Source: Candidatus Moduliflexus flocculans (GTDB lineage: Bacteria; Moduliflexota; Moduliflexia; Moduliflexales; Moduliflexaceae). Taken from it: 38,667 nt of DNA. Of this stretch, positions 16,329 through 25,498 are shown piece by piece (position 1 is the stretch's first letter; each line of letters opens with the position of its first letter). Position numbers and translations under genes: made by a program. The stretch spans positions 311,137-349,803 of the forward strand of contig DF820457.1 in the NCBI GenBank assembly GCA_000739515.1, given 5' to 3'. The notes beneath the pieces were generated by a model, which ran no database searches, was not told the DNA's origin, and was given only the letters and a program-made list of their open reading frames with translations.

Positions 16329-17495
16329 TTATAGACCTTCGAGCGCTCGTTGATAACGTTCAAACACGCGCTCGTGCGATAACGATTGCGCAAAAGTAAA
16401 ACCGTTTTCTCCCATATTGGCAGCTAAACCTGGATTGGAAAGGATTCCAATGCTTTTTTGTGCAATATCATGCGGGTCTATGCCATTCACCAAAAATCCG
16501 GTGTTGCCGTCCCGCACTGCATCGACAACGCCTCCTGAATTGCCTCCAATGACAGGTTTCTTGAAAAATCCAGCTTCAAGAAAGACAATTCCAAAGCCTT
16601 CGATATCTCCCGGCGGCTCGAAGCGATTCGGCATGAGAAAGAGATCGCTGGCAGCATAATAATTCGAAAGCTCATTCTGTTTGGCATCTGCGACAAAAAT
16701 CACCTGATGATTCACGCCAAGTTGCTGAGCTAATATTTCCAACTCCTGGCGATAATTGGCTGTTCCGCCTTGATCCGAACCGAGGATGATATAGCGAGCA
16801 TTTGGAAAGGTTTGCAGTATTTCTGGCAGAGCGCGAATCACATTATCCTGACCTTTGCGTTTCTGAAGTCTCGCGACCGTTAGGAGAATAGGCTGTCCAC
16901 CGATTTGGGAACGGATGCGTTGTACGGCTTCTTTATCGCTGGGAGCGATGGCTGACGAGTTGAAGCCTGGCGGGACAATCTCCACCCGAATATCCCTTCC
17001 GGCAACTTCACGAATCTGCGAAGCAATGAAACTTGATACCGGAAGATTTAAACTGGCGGCACGAATAATGCGCCGCAACAAGAATCGTTCGACTTTATAA
17101 TTTTTTAAGACACAGACTTCTTCAGCATGATAATTGACAATCAATTTTTTGCGTAGCAGTTTGGCAAGGGCATAGCCTGCGACGCCTTCCGGCAAAAATC
17201 GGGCGCATTCGATTCGCTCGATGCGATACTGCCGCGCGAGCGCCATGCCGCTTTTGATCAAACTCCAGGTAATCCCCGCCCATTCAAAGCCTTTCGGTCC
17301 GTTGGCAACAAGCGGAATGCGATGAATCGGATAGCCTGCCGTCTGGTCGAATGCCTCCGCACCTTCAACCGCTTTGGTCAAGACGACGATGCGGTCTTTC
17401 GGATAGAGGCCGAAACGGCCTGAAAACATGCTGCATGTTCCGCCGATGAGCGGAGGATATAATTCGCTGAGAAACAACGTTTTTTTGAGCGCCAT
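16329..17495 (-). CDS. Glycosyltransferase family 4 protein
   Basis: This is a 388-residue GT-B transferase. The N-terminal domain starts KKTLFLSELYPPLIGGTCSMF. The donor-binding half begins at about residue 203 (ILLTVARLQKRKGQDN) and has ILGSDQG and the E-x7-E motif EGFGIVFLE at 299-307, preceded by the NRFEPPGDIEGFG stretch common in PimB/WcaL-like GT4 enzymes. It starts 20 bases before the end of the transglutaminase-like gene spacing and is followed after 44 bases by the flippase. No strong ribosome site is visible. Sugar specificity is unknown. Confidence 0.92.
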   Translation of the reverse strand: MALKKTLFLSELYPPLIGGTCSMFSGRFGLYPKDRIVVLTKAVEGAEAFDQTAGYPIHRIPLVANGPKGFEWAGITWSLIKSGMALARQYRIERIECARFLPEGVAGYALAKLLRKKLIVNYHAEEVCVLKNYKVERFLLRRIIRAASLNLPVSSFIASQIREVAGRDIRVEIVPPGFNSSAIAPSDKEAVQRIRSQIGGQPILLTVARLQKRKGQDNVIRALPEILQTFPNARYIILGSDQGGTANYRQELEILAQQLGVNHQVIFVADAKQNELSNYYAASDLFLMPNRFEPPGDIEGFGIVFLEAGFFKKPVIGGNSGGVVDAVRDGNTGFLVNGIDPHDIAQKSIGILSNPGLAANMGENGFTFAQSLSHERVFERYQRALEGL

Positions 17496-17515
17496 AATAT
17501 TTCCGTTACAACATG

Positions 17516-18805
17516 TTAGACTTGTTCAACAGGTCTGACACCATGTTCTTTTAACCGTATCTGTCCTTCATATATCGGCCCAAGCTCGCCGGATAACGTC
17601 ACGATGCGGGCAGCCAGCGCATAATCGCCGGGTGTCAGGTCGAATTGAAAGAGACCGGATACCGACTCCTGCCATTCGCCATCGTCTAATCTGAACTGGA
17701 ACGTCTTGAAATACGGGCAATAGCCGATCAATGCGAAGTGAATGATGGTTCGTTCGCCACGCTGTTCAATATGGCAGCCTGACACGACGGCTGTATTAAC
17801 CGGCCAATCGAAACGCATTGGCTCGTCCTGTCGGATTCTTGCTGTTAGCAATGGTTTGAAACCTGGCCGCGCCGTCCGCCATGTCTGCAAATCGCCGCCT
17901 GCCGGGCTGCCGCGACGCAAATGGCGCGTCTGCCAATCTGTCCGCATTTCGATATGCGCGTACGCGTAAAATGCCAGCAAATCGGTAAATGGCAAGCTCA
18001 ATTTAGTCGGCGCGATCAGGTGTGTTGACAACCGATTCGCCCGCGCCAACTCAAGGCCGCGATGACACAACTCGAAGGCAGAAAGCGGCACGCCATTCTC
18101 TTCGTACACGACGTTGAAATCCGGATCAATGACGAACCATTTACGAAACTGATTCGACCACAACTCCGCCACCGCATGTTCCCAGGTGTAGCCATCACGA
18201 GAAGTCGTGGTCAGGCGGGCAGCCCAGCCTAACGACGTTGCCGCAAGCACAAGCGTTTTGGCGGCAATTTCACACCAGAATTTCGCGCCCTGCTCTCCGG
18301 CCTGAATCACGGCAGCGGGATCGGTGGTTGCGTTTCTGTCCGGCACGACATCCGTGCCATGATCCCAGCGCGTCCCGACCCATGCGCCTAAACGGAGCAT
18401 GGCATCATACTCGTCTCTCGCGTTCCGAATCATTTCACGCAGGTGATAGCGTTCGCGCAACGCCTCTAAATGAGGCGCGTCCGGTGACTCATACACAAAC
18501 GGAATCTCGCTGCCGGATGATGCGTGAGGAAAAATCACCTCGATCCGCGCCGCCTCAGCTTGCGGTAATTTCGCGAACGTTTCGAACGCATCTTCACGAG
18601 AAACGGCCAGTCCGCGCCTGAATTGTCGGCACAATCTTTCGGCATCACGCTGATCTTGCTGGTAGAGATGGGCGAAAATATGCGTCGCCGTTACGCGAAT
18701 CATTTGGATTGCAAATTGTCTCAGTGTCAGCCGAAAATAGACGCAGCCGCAAAAAATGCACAAGAAAATTATTCCTAAAAAGAGGGGCAGCGCGTTGAAT
18801 AGCAT
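17516..18805 (-). CDS. Membrane-anchored transglutaminase-like protein
   Basis: The 429-residue product begins with a membrane anchor (about 1-25, LFLGIIFLCIFCGCVYF). A transglutaminase-core-like domain follows: the candidate triad is C178 in GAKFWCEIAAKTLVLA, H210 in YTWEHAVAELW and D227 in WFVIDPDF. This is the usual Cys-His-Asp order and spacing of the superfamily. The last 100 residues look like an all-beta, Ig-like domain. Such proteins cleave or form amide bonds, or act as non-catalytic binders. The ATG at 18805 has AGAGGTGA seven bases upstream, while a GTG at 18812-18814 overlaps the lyase stop. It is thus coupled to the lyase gene, which suggests that both act on the same polymer. 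Confidence 0.75.
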   Translation of the reverse strand: MLFNALPLFLGIIFLCIFCGCVYFRLTLRQFAIQMIRVTATHIFAHLYQQDQRDAERLCRQFRRGLAVSREDAFETFAKLPQAEAARIEVIFPHASSGSEIPFVYESPDAPHLEALRERYHLREMIRNARDEYDAMLRLGAWVGTRWDHGTDVVPDRNATTDPAAVIQAGEQGAKFWCEIAAKTLVLAATSLGWAARLTTTSRDGYTWEHAVAELWSNQFRKWFVIDPDFNVVYEENGVPLSAFELCHRGLELARANRLSTHLIAPTKLSLPFTDLLAFYAYAHIEMRTDWQTRHLRRGSPAGGDLQTWRTARPGFKPLLTARIRQDEPMRFDWPVNTAVVSGCHIEQRGERTIIHFALIGYCPYFKTFQFRLDDGEWQESVSGLFQFDLTPGDYALAARIVTLSGELGPIYEGQIRLKEHGVRPVEQV

Positions 18806-18810
18806 GCGAA

Positions 18811-21408
18811 TCACCTCTGGCGTAAACGTTCCTTCACGGCCTGCGCGAATCTGCGCAATTTTTTCAATTCATACAACTGCGATTTGAAGGCACGAGGCGA
18901 ACCGATCTGATATGGATTTTCCTTATAGGTTGCCGCTTCATCAGGATGCCGGTAAAAATAGGCGCGCATCGGCGTCGCGCTCATCACAATCACAAGCGCC
19001 CGCGTCACATCACAGGTTTTGAATGTCAACAAATCAGCAAACGATTTCTGGAAAAAATACTCCGCTTTGTCCAAAAATCCCTGCCGTTGAGAAGCGGGCG
19101 CGTATTTCGCGGCAAAGAAAAAGACCGCACTTTTTCGCATGTCTTGCGCAGGCCACGTCTCCGTCGGATATTCAACCTTATCGAATACGCTCGTGATCGG
19201 CACTTCGTTGACGCGCATCCAGTCGGCGTAATGCAACAGGCTGTCGCGAACGTAATAATAGCAAGCGTCATCTTCATTCAACAGCACTTTCATGTCCAAA
19301 TATTTACCGAGAATCTGCAAAAAGACGACATAGGACCAGCGGAATTCTGGATTTCTTAATCCCAGTTTTTCCAAATCATCCTGAGGATGGATGCAGCGTT
19401 GAATCAATTGTTCCGCTTTTTCTAAATAAGCGCGGTTCTTCGTCAATTGATACCCATCCAGCAACGCGCTGATCGAGTGTCCCGCGCCGCGTCCGGGGCC
19501 ATGAAAATTCTCATCAGCGGTTTTGCTTGCCGCGCCGGTTGGACGGTTGTTTAAAAATTTCCATTGTGTTAACGCGCCGTCATCCATCCGAATCACCCAG
19601 TCCGCAAGCCCGACTGCGGCATCTTTCGAAGCGATTTCGCCCGTTAAATAGTAATGATACATCAAGCCAGTCGCGTAATTATGCTCGTTCGATGGGCCGC
19701 CGCCGTAAAACGTCAAGTTTTTCGCCAGCATCGTCGCTTTCGAATAGGTGCGATGCGTGCAAGTCGCGGCGTCGGCATAGTGGTCGGTATGCCAGAAGAG
19801 GCCTCCATTATACGCTGGTTTGTCCTGCATGGTGTGATAAATATCAATATCAATCACATGATGCGCCAACTCATGCGCAAGCCGAAACCAGCGGACATCG
19901 CCGCTCCGCGCAAATTGTAGCAATTGGCCGTAAATGCCGTCATACTGGTTGTTGTAATGCGAAATCGGCAGCCCATCACCCTGATAATGCAGGCATTCAT
20001 GATCCGCGAACTGCTCGCCGAAATTGCGCCAACCATATTCATCAATCTGCTCGCGCCGATTCATGAAACTGCGGTCGCCGTCAATAGCGCAATTGATCAG
20101 TGCCAGCACATCTGGGCGCGGATCATCGGCAGATGGCGTCAGATACGCGAACGCACCGGATTGCGCGTACCATTCCGGCGTCGCATGCGCGAGCAGCGGC
20201 GCGTGAATCCATGTTAATGAGAGAACTCCGAGTTCTTCAGGGCCTCGGTGTTCTGGTAACGCACGGAAATCGAGAAAGATGGTCTGCGTTTTCTGTTCGC
20301 CGCCCTGCAACTCGAACACATCGTCGTATTGCGCAGGGAAAAGCCTGAAGACGAGCGTGTTCGCCGAGGCTTCGAGCGCTCCGGGGAAATTTTGCCAGAA
20401 GTCTCGAATTGCGCCTTCGATGCGGATGCTATCGCACTGAAGCGCAGCGACCGGATTTGCCCGTTTTCCCTCAGCGATCACGGCGTCGCCCTGCGTGACG
20501 CGATAGCCCTGAAAGCGATGCGCGACTTTGCCGAAGCGATTGACATGATTCCGGCTCATCCAGTTGTCGCCGCCACTCGAATCTTGATAGATCGAAATCG
20601 CCTCCGTTGCACTGCGCGGCGACGCCCCGAACACGTCGTCATTCCAGACGATGTGCGCATCTTGCGCAAGCGTGGCAACATGCAGCGAGAGATTGTTAAA
20701 ATAGATCGAACCCGGATCGCCCAAATCCCACAGTCCATTGAGGTGCTGTGCCGCATTCGGGTTATGAATCGTGTAATCAATGCGGCAAGTGGCGGATTGC
20801 GCGTAAAAATGAAGCCTCGCGATAAAATTGGCAAAGCCGTCAGCGGAATTCGGCAGACGGATTTGCCCGTCAATTTTGAGCGTCGTTCGCAAGATGCCGC
20901 TGGTTTCGATGTCGGCACGTTCGATGAGATGTTCATATTGCCGCCCGGCGTCGTCTTCGAGACTGACGCGGCAGTTCGTGGCATCAAGACATTCCTGTCC
21001 ATCAATCATGACACTGGAAAATGGCAAAAATCGTCGTATTGGAATGGTAAACACCGCGGCGCCGGTTTCGATACGAAACGAATCGCTTTCGTGTGTTATC
21101 ATTAGCGGCGGCATCGGTTCAGCCTGTTCTTGACCGACTGTCAGCACATATTCGGCGTGAGCGTTTGCGGGAACATCGGCCTGAAAATCGCAGAGCGCCC
21201 ATTTGACGCTGCCGTCCGGCCATTGCGCGAGCGTTTGAGTTTGCAACGGGCGGCAGACGCTTTGTGCATCGAACAGGCGCATCTCCGCGATATCCTGGAT
21301 AAGGCATTCCGGCATCGGAACGCCGACAGTCACCGGCTCGGCGTGGCGGGCGATTCCTGATGACTCTCGGAGGAGAATGGGGATATTGTCTTGTTTCTGA
21401 TCTTTCAT
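18811..21408 (-). CDS. Exo-rhamnogalacturonan lyase-like (PcRGLX/PL26-type, RIFT barrel) protein
   Basis: This is an 865-residue protein. An N-terminal RIFT-barrel-like domain (about 1-95) is recognisable from IARHAEPVTVGVPMP, then PLQTQTLAQW and PDGSVKWALCDF. A second beta-rich domain follows to about 390. A long helical domain (about 400-840) has repeated Trp/His/Tyr-rich segments such as HELAHHVIDIDIYHT and GGLFWHTDHYADA, as in alpha/alpha-toroid lyases. The family is known from fungal exo-rhamnogalacturonan lyase (PL26). No signal peptide is visible, which is odd for a lyase meant to act outside the cytoplasm. It starts 3 bases after the methyltransferase stop and overlaps the transglutaminase-like gene. 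The activity and substrate here are inferred; it may edit or degrade the glycan made by this locus. Confidence 0.75.
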   Translation of the reverse strand: MKDQKQDNIPILLRESSGIARHAEPVTVGVPMPECLIQDIAEMRLFDAQSVCRPLQTQTLAQWPDGSVKWALCDFQADVPANAHAEYVLTVGQEQAEPMPPLMITHESDSFRIETGAAVFTIPIRRFLPFSSVMIDGQECLDATNCRVSLEDDAGRQYEHLIERADIETSGILRTTLKIDGQIRLPNSADGFANFIARLHFYAQSATCRIDYTIHNPNAAQHLNGLWDLGDPGSIYFNNLSLHVATLAQDAHIVWNDDVFGASPRSATEAISIYQDSSGGDNWMSRNHVNRFGKVAHRFQGYRVTQGDAVIAEGKRANPVAALQCDSIRIEGAIRDFWQNFPGALEASANTLVFRLFPAQYDDVFELQGGEQKTQTIFLDFRALPEHRGPEELGVLSLTWIHAPLLAHATPEWYAQSGAFAYLTPSADDPRPDVLALINCAIDGDRSFMNRREQIDEYGWRNFGEQFADHECLHYQGDGLPISHYNNQYDGIYGQLLQFARSGDVRWFRLAHELAHHVIDIDIYHTMQDKPAYNGGLFWHTDHYADAATCTHRTYSKATMLAKNLTFYGGGPSNEHNYATGLMYHYYLTGEIASKDAAVGLADWVIRMDDGALTQWKFLNNRPTGAASKTADENFHGPGRGAGHSISALLDGYQLTKNRAYLEKAEQLIQRCIHPQDDLEKLGLRNPEFRWSYVVFLQILGKYLDMKVLLNEDDACYYYVRDSLLHYADWMRVNEVPITSVFDKVEYPTETWPAQDMRKSAVFFFAAKYAPASQRQGFLDKAEYFFQKSFADLLTFKTCDVTRALVIVMSATPMRAYFYRHPDEAATYKENPYQIGSPRAFKSQLYELKKLRRFAQAVKERLRQR

Positions 21409-21411
21409 AAT

Positions 21412-22353
21412 TTAATTCGGTGAAGACGCGCATTCTTTAGTGAAAATCATCCAAAAATCGGTACACGTTAATTCTTCATCAGGAACGCCACGAAATCGCT
21501 CAGGCAAATATGCAGAGATTTTTTTTACGCTATCTAACGCGACCATTCTAATTGGGACAAGTTTTTTGCACCTAAAGTCATGTCGGCGGATGGCATCTTT
21601 ATATGCGGTTATTCGATGTCTGTTGGGCACTCCCTTACAACTATACATAATGTGATAGAGCAAATCTGGCCAGGTTAAAAAGTCTAATTCAGTATAACGA
21701 TCCAGCCCATGGCTGCTCAAATCAACGCGATGAATTGCGATCCCACCCATTTTCAGGGCATGTTTCATATCAAGAAAGGTTTCATCCAAACTATTGACAT
21801 GCTCCAATACTGCGCGAGAAAAAATCAGATCATAGGAGTCAAATGCTCCGCTTAAGCCTTTTTTATTGATAGAATAGGTGATACATTCCGGGCGAAATCC
21901 TTCACGTAAATCATAGGGATTTTGCAAGGCTTGTCTGGCGAGCGCTTGTAAATCTGCTGTTAATGAGTCGAGCAGAAAGGTATATACACGCAGATTGAAT
22001 TCAGACATTTTTTGCAAAGGAAAACGATCAACACAATCAATTTTTTCAGCGCCGTATGCGTACATCAACAGAGGCATTCCTAAAATATCTCCTGGCCCAT
22101 ATTCAAGCAGATGCTTGCCTTTCAAAAAGTTTTGAATGTCGTCAGGGGCGATGTCCAATTCGGCGAAATAATCCGCAAAGCATTGCAAAAAATATCTCCC
22201 AACGTGTTCAACGCTTTCTTCTTCAGATTTTCTTCCTGTTTCTTTGGTAAAGCGAATATATGCCTTAGGAGACCAAAATGCGAATTGATTCGTTAGCACT
22301 GCTTTAAAAAAAACCTTTATATCGTGTAATGGATTCGGAGCATACATACACAT
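21412..22353 (-). CDS. Class I SAM-dependent methyltransferase
   Basis: From the start chosen here this is a 313-residue protein. The SAM-binding motif I LLEYGPGD is at 82-89, followed by the acidic end of strand 2 in KIDCVDRF; the later strand-4 region is SYDLIFSRAVLEHV. This is a Rossmann-fold methyltransferase (Methyltransf_11/23 type), probably adding a methyl group to a sugar or a terminal residue. The frame is open to 22464, but GAAAGGA at 22359-22365 lies five bases before ATG 22353, so I use that. The A/T-rich codon use differs from the lyase genes on both sides. The gene sits directly behind a truncated lyase remnant, suggesting insertion. Confidence 0.82.
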   Translation of the reverse strand: MCMYAPNPLHDIKVFFKAVLTNQFAFWSPKAYIRFTKETGRKSEEESVEHVGRYFLQCFADYFAELDIAPDDIQNFLKGKHLLEYGPGDILGMPLLMYAYGAEKIDCVDRFPLQKMSEFNLRVYTFLLDSLTADLQALARQALQNPYDLREGFRPECITYSINKKGLSGAFDSYDLIFSRAVLEHVNSLDETFLDMKHALKMGGIAIHRVDLSSHGLDRYTELDFLTWPDLLYHIMYSCKGVPNRHRITAYKDAIRRHDFRCKKLVPIRMVALDSVKKISAYLPERFRGVPDEELTCTDFWMIFTKECASSPN

Positions 22354-22399
22354 ACCATTCCTTTCGCTGAATAGCAGGCGCACATCATGATTAATCATT

Positions 22400-22684
22400 C
22401 TAAAAAGCCCAGGGTCGTACCGATAGAGAGGAATCGCGTAGAGAAAGACCGAGGCAAAATACATTCAATCGAAAAAAGAAGATGTCGAACGGGCGCAATG
22501 CGACGTTAATGACAGCCGCGAGCGTCCAGGATACCAGCACCTCTGCTTGTAGAGGCAGGGCCTGACCGTGCGGATCGCACAGATGACATTCCGATAACTG
22601 CCCGATGAGTCCGCCCGTTATCGGTTCATGATGTCGCGCAATTCTGTTGCGTTCCTCAACAATAAGTGAGAGTAACGTTGTCAT
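22400..22684 (-). pseudogene. N-terminal remnant of a second RIFT-barrel lyase
   Basis: This 94-codon frame begins in an ATGA overlap with the upstream GT4 gene (22681-22684). Its first two thirds resemble the start of the full lyase at 18811-21408. RIARHHEPITGG aligns with GIARHAEPVTVG, LPLQAEVLVSW with PLQTQTLAQW, and NVALRPFD with KWALCDFQ. It lacks about eight residues after the first block. Similarity ends near 22483 and the last 27 residues are unrelated. The rest of such a lyase (about 770 residues) is absent; the methyltransferase occupies that place. I read it as a truncated gene copy, perhaps still translated. Confidence 0.65.
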
Positions 22685-23916
22685 GTTCTTGTCTTCAACT
22701 CCTGATAGGCGTGCAGCAAATCGCGCCAGATGGTGTTCCAGCTATAGGTTTCGCGGACGAAGCGGAACGCATTCTGCTTGATTGAGGCGGCAAAGGAGTC
22801 ATCTTGCAAGAGTTTCAGCACGGCGGCGCTGAAATCCTCTGGCGTGTCGGCAATCAGAATATTTTCGCCGGAACGGATATTCAGCCCTTCCGCGCCAATG
22901 GTGGTCGAGACCACAGGAATAGACATCGCCATTGCGTCCAGAATTTTGAGCCGCGTTCCGCTGCCGCTTCGCAAAGGAACAACAAAGACTTTTGCGCGGT
23001 CAACATACGGGCGAATATCGTCCACTCGCCCTGTAACGAGAATGCGGGCGTCCTGATTCGCAAGATCGCGAAGATATTGCGGCGGATTCTGACCGACGGC
23101 TAAAAAAGTGGCTTCTGGAATTTGGGCGTGAATGAGAGGCAGGATGCGATGGCAAAAATATCTGGTCGCCGTTGCTCCTGGCCCGTAATCCAGCGTGCCG
23201 ACAAAAATCATCGCCTGCGGCGCCGGAGGAAGCTTGATGCTGGCCTGTCTGCGCCATGACGCGTCGCTAAAATACTCAACGTCAACGCCGTTCGGAATCG
23301 TCACGACATGCGCTTCTTTTGCTATATTCATCAGGTAGCCTTTGTCCGTATCGGAACACACGAAGCAGCACGTCATTTTGCGGCAAACGTCTGGTTCATA
23401 GCGCAACGTTTTTTGGGCTTGAAATTGCATATATAATCGCTTAAGCAGGTTGCGTTCGACTTCGGCACTCGTCATGATCTGGTTCGAGACGATATTGTGC
23501 TCATCAAGCACGGTTAGCATTCCGGGAGGAAGGCAATTCGCGTATATCGAAGCATCCAGGTGATCAAAATGCACGACGTCGAATGATGAATCTCCGCTTT
23601 GCAGCAAACGGCTGACCGTTGCGGCAACTTCAGGCTGATAGTGGCGTTCTACCACGATGGGAATCGGCGAAAGGATATTGCGGAGAATTTTCTTGCCAAG
23701 TTGAACGGAGGTCTCGTTTTTGACCGTTATAACCGTGACATCACGACAGATTTTTTGGAGATCGGGCAGATATTGCCGTTGGGTTTCCTGTTCGATGGTC
23801 GTGATAAGAGTGATCCGATGCTCTTGCGACAAGCCTTTCAATATATGAAATGTTCTGATTCGTCCACCGCTATCAAGAGGGTACGGAAATTTTTCAGTAA
23901 TAAATAAAATATTCAT
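22681..23916 (-). CDS. Glycosyltransferase family 4 protein
   Basis: This is a 411-residue GT-B transferase. It starts MNILFITEKFPYPLDSGGRIRT, a pattern shared with the adjacent gene at 23955-25142. It has IPNGVDVEYF in the linker, MIFVGTLDYGPGATA opening the donor domain, and the donor loop SGSGTRLKILDAMAMSIPVV, where the first Glu of the usual E-x7-E is replaced and the second is Asp. This variant is common in one GT4 subgroup. The open frame extends to 24009, inside the neighbour, and I chose M at 23916. No ribosome site is obvious. It is probably an old tandem duplicate of the next gene upstream. Confidence 0.9.
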   Translation of the reverse strand: MNILFITEKFPYPLDSGGRIRTFHILKGLSQEHRITLITTIEQETQRQYLPDLQKICRDVTVITVKNETSVQLGKKILRNILSPIPIVVERHYQPEVAATVSRLLQSGDSSFDVVHFDHLDASIYANCLPPGMLTVLDEHNIVSNQIMTSAEVERNLLKRLYMQFQAQKTLRYEPDVCRKMTCCFVCSDTDKGYLMNIAKEAHVVTIPNGVDVEYFSDASWRRQASIKLPPAPQAMIFVGTLDYGPGATATRYFCHRILPLIHAQIPEATFLAVGQNPPQYLRDLANQDARILVTGRVDDIRPYVDRAKVFVVPLRSGSGTRLKILDAMAMSIPVVSTTIGAEGLNIRSGENILIADTPEDFSAAVLKLLQDDSFAASIKQNAFRFVRETYSWNTIWRDLLHAYQELKTRT

Positions 23917-23954
23917 ATTGTTATGCTTTTGCGGTTTGCATGACTTTGTTTGCG

Positions 23955-25142
23955 TTATAGATTGGTCGAATGAATAATGTATTCGAGCCGTTCGAGATTG
24001 TTTTCCCAAATGTAGTGTTTTTCAATGACCTGGAGACCCTTGCGGGCAAGGGAATTTCTCAAATCAGGCTCTTGCATCAGACGAATGACCTTTTGCGCGA
24101 ACGCTTCAGGCTTGTCTTCAACGAGAATATCCTGGCCTGGCACAGCGGAAATGCCTTCAAATCCCAATGTGTTCGTCACAACTGGCACACCGGAGGCCAT
24201 CGCTTCCAATATCTTATTCTGCAAGCCCCGCGCAATCCGCATCGGCGCGACAAACGCCGTCGCTTTGTGCATATATGGCAGGACGCTTTCGACAAACCCA
24301 GTGACGATGATTTTTGGGTCGTCGCGGCCTAATTGCACAACTTCTTCCGTCGGATGGCTGCCGACGATATAAAACACGACATCTGGAACGGATTCGCGAA
24401 TTTTCGGCAATATATTACGAGTAAAATATATTACGGTTTCGATATTGGCGAAATAATCCATCGCTCCAGTAAAAATCAGTGTGTTTGAATCTGGCAGAGT
24501 TGCGGACGGATAAAATTGGCCGCGATCCACGCCGTTCGGCAGCGCGGTCAACGTCGGAACATCGCAGACGAGTCGCTGAAAATCGCGCTTTTCCTGCTCC
24601 GATACAAAAATGCTATGCTGAAAATTTTCCGCCAGCCAGCGTTCATACTTCCGTAAGCGGCGGCTTTCGGCGGCATAGACCCACGAACGCGGAACGCGCG
24701 ACCGTTTCGCGTATTGCGCCCATTTTTCCGAATCCACGTCCACAAAGTCAATGATTTTCGGCAGATGTGGCACGCGGTCAATATATTGCGCCATTGACGA
24801 GCAATACGCAAACAGCACGTCAATTCGTTCTTTTTCGATTTTCTGCCGAACAATCTGCCGCAAGCGGTTCGACGAAAAAAACGGCAGCGTCAACGGTTTC
24901 GTCGAAATCAGATGCGCCAGCGCCCGCATATTTGCGAGCAGCGGCGGATTATAGACAATGTCCACCGACGCGCAAAATTCCGACAAAGCCGCTTTATGAG
25001 CCACATCGCGCTCGTCATCGGCGAGGCACGTCAAAAAAATGCGGTAATTCCGCGCTAAGAGCTTGATTTCGTTAAACGCTCTGAGCTTGTCGCCGCGATT
25101 CGGCGGATATGGGACGCGCTGGGTGAGAAAAAGAATGTTCAT
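23955..25142 (-). CDS. TIGR03087-like sugar transferase (XrtA/PEP-CTERM-associated type)
   Basis: This is a 395-residue GT4 glycosyltransferase. The start MNILFLTQRVPYPPNRGDKLRAF and the blocks FVDVDSEKWAQYA and NGVDRGQFYP are characteristic of the TIGR03087 family, found in exosortase/EPS gene clusters of many Gram-negative bacteria. The donor loop is ARGLQNKILEAMASGVPVV. I use ATG 25142, with AGGCGAG six bases upstream; a GTG at 25148 is in frame. The next gene starts 38 bases after its stop. In known clusters these enzymes build the extracellular polysaccharide that accompanies PEP-CTERM proteins. No exosortase is in this window. Confidence 0.88.
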   Translation of the reverse strand: MNILFLTQRVPYPPNRGDKLRAFNEIKLLARNYRIFLTCLADDERDVAHKAALSEFCASVDIVYNPPLLANMRALAHLISTKPLTLPFFSSNRLRQIVRQKIEKERIDVLFAYCSSMAQYIDRVPHLPKIIDFVDVDSEKWAQYAKRSRVPRSWVYAAESRRLRKYERWLAENFQHSIFVSEQEKRDFQRLVCDVPTLTALPNGVDRGQFYPSATLPDSNTLIFTGAMDYFANIETVIYFTRNILPKIRESVPDVVFYIVGSHPTEEVVQLGRDDPKIIVTGFVESVLPYMHKATAFVAPMRIARGLQNKILEAMASGVPVVTNTLGFEGISAVPGQDILVEDKPEAFAQKVIRLMQEPDLRNSLARKGLQVIEKHYIWENNLERLEYIIHSTNL

Positions 25143-25152
25143 ATTCACTCGC

Positions 25153-25430
25153 CTATTTTTTTATAATTGGGGTCGTCTTCGCGTGTTCGATCATCTCATC
25201 AAGCAGCGTCTCTTCGTAATCGAAAACCGGTTCGCCATTCGCTTGAAGGCTCTGGATAAATATCAGGTGAGTCTGCCCGGCGAGTTCGGCGGCTTTTCCT
25301 AAACTCAACTTCTGAGAACGATAGAGCCAGAGCGCATAATGAAACAGCATCGCTTTCGCAAACTGTTCTTTCTTCTCTTTCAAGAAAGCAGGATCGAATC
25401 ATCTATTTGCAGGCGAATTTCGGTCAACAT
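25153..25430 (-). pseudogene. UPF0175 antitoxin-like gene with a frameshift
   Basis: The intact-looking part (25153-25383, 76 codons) contains the family core ALWLYRSQKLSLGKAAELAG. UPF0175 proteins are small antitoxin-like proteins of about 80-95 residues, often paired with a PIN-domain toxin. The missing N-terminus is present just upstream in another frame: ATG at 25430, with a good GAGGA site seven bases before it, encodes MLTEIRLQIDDSILLS and then hits TGA at 25380-25382. Joining it to LKEKKEQFAKAM in the -1 frame gives a normal 92-residue protein, so one base appears to be lost near 25383. No toxin gene lies beside it. A sequencing error is possible. Confidence 0.72.
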
Positions 25431-25498
25431 GATTATTTCCTCGATTTGTCCTGATAAAAAATCAGTGAACTTCAAGCCTCATCAGCCCAATCAGCGTG

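Noticed and set aside
20329..21105. 258-codon open frame on the plus strand
   Set aside because: It is antisense to the lyase gene, which has strong family features in its own frame.
25199..25402. 67-codon frame starting MIRSCFLERE
   Set aside because: It is the third frame across the UPF0175 gene and has no family resemblance; the -1 frame carries the conserved core.
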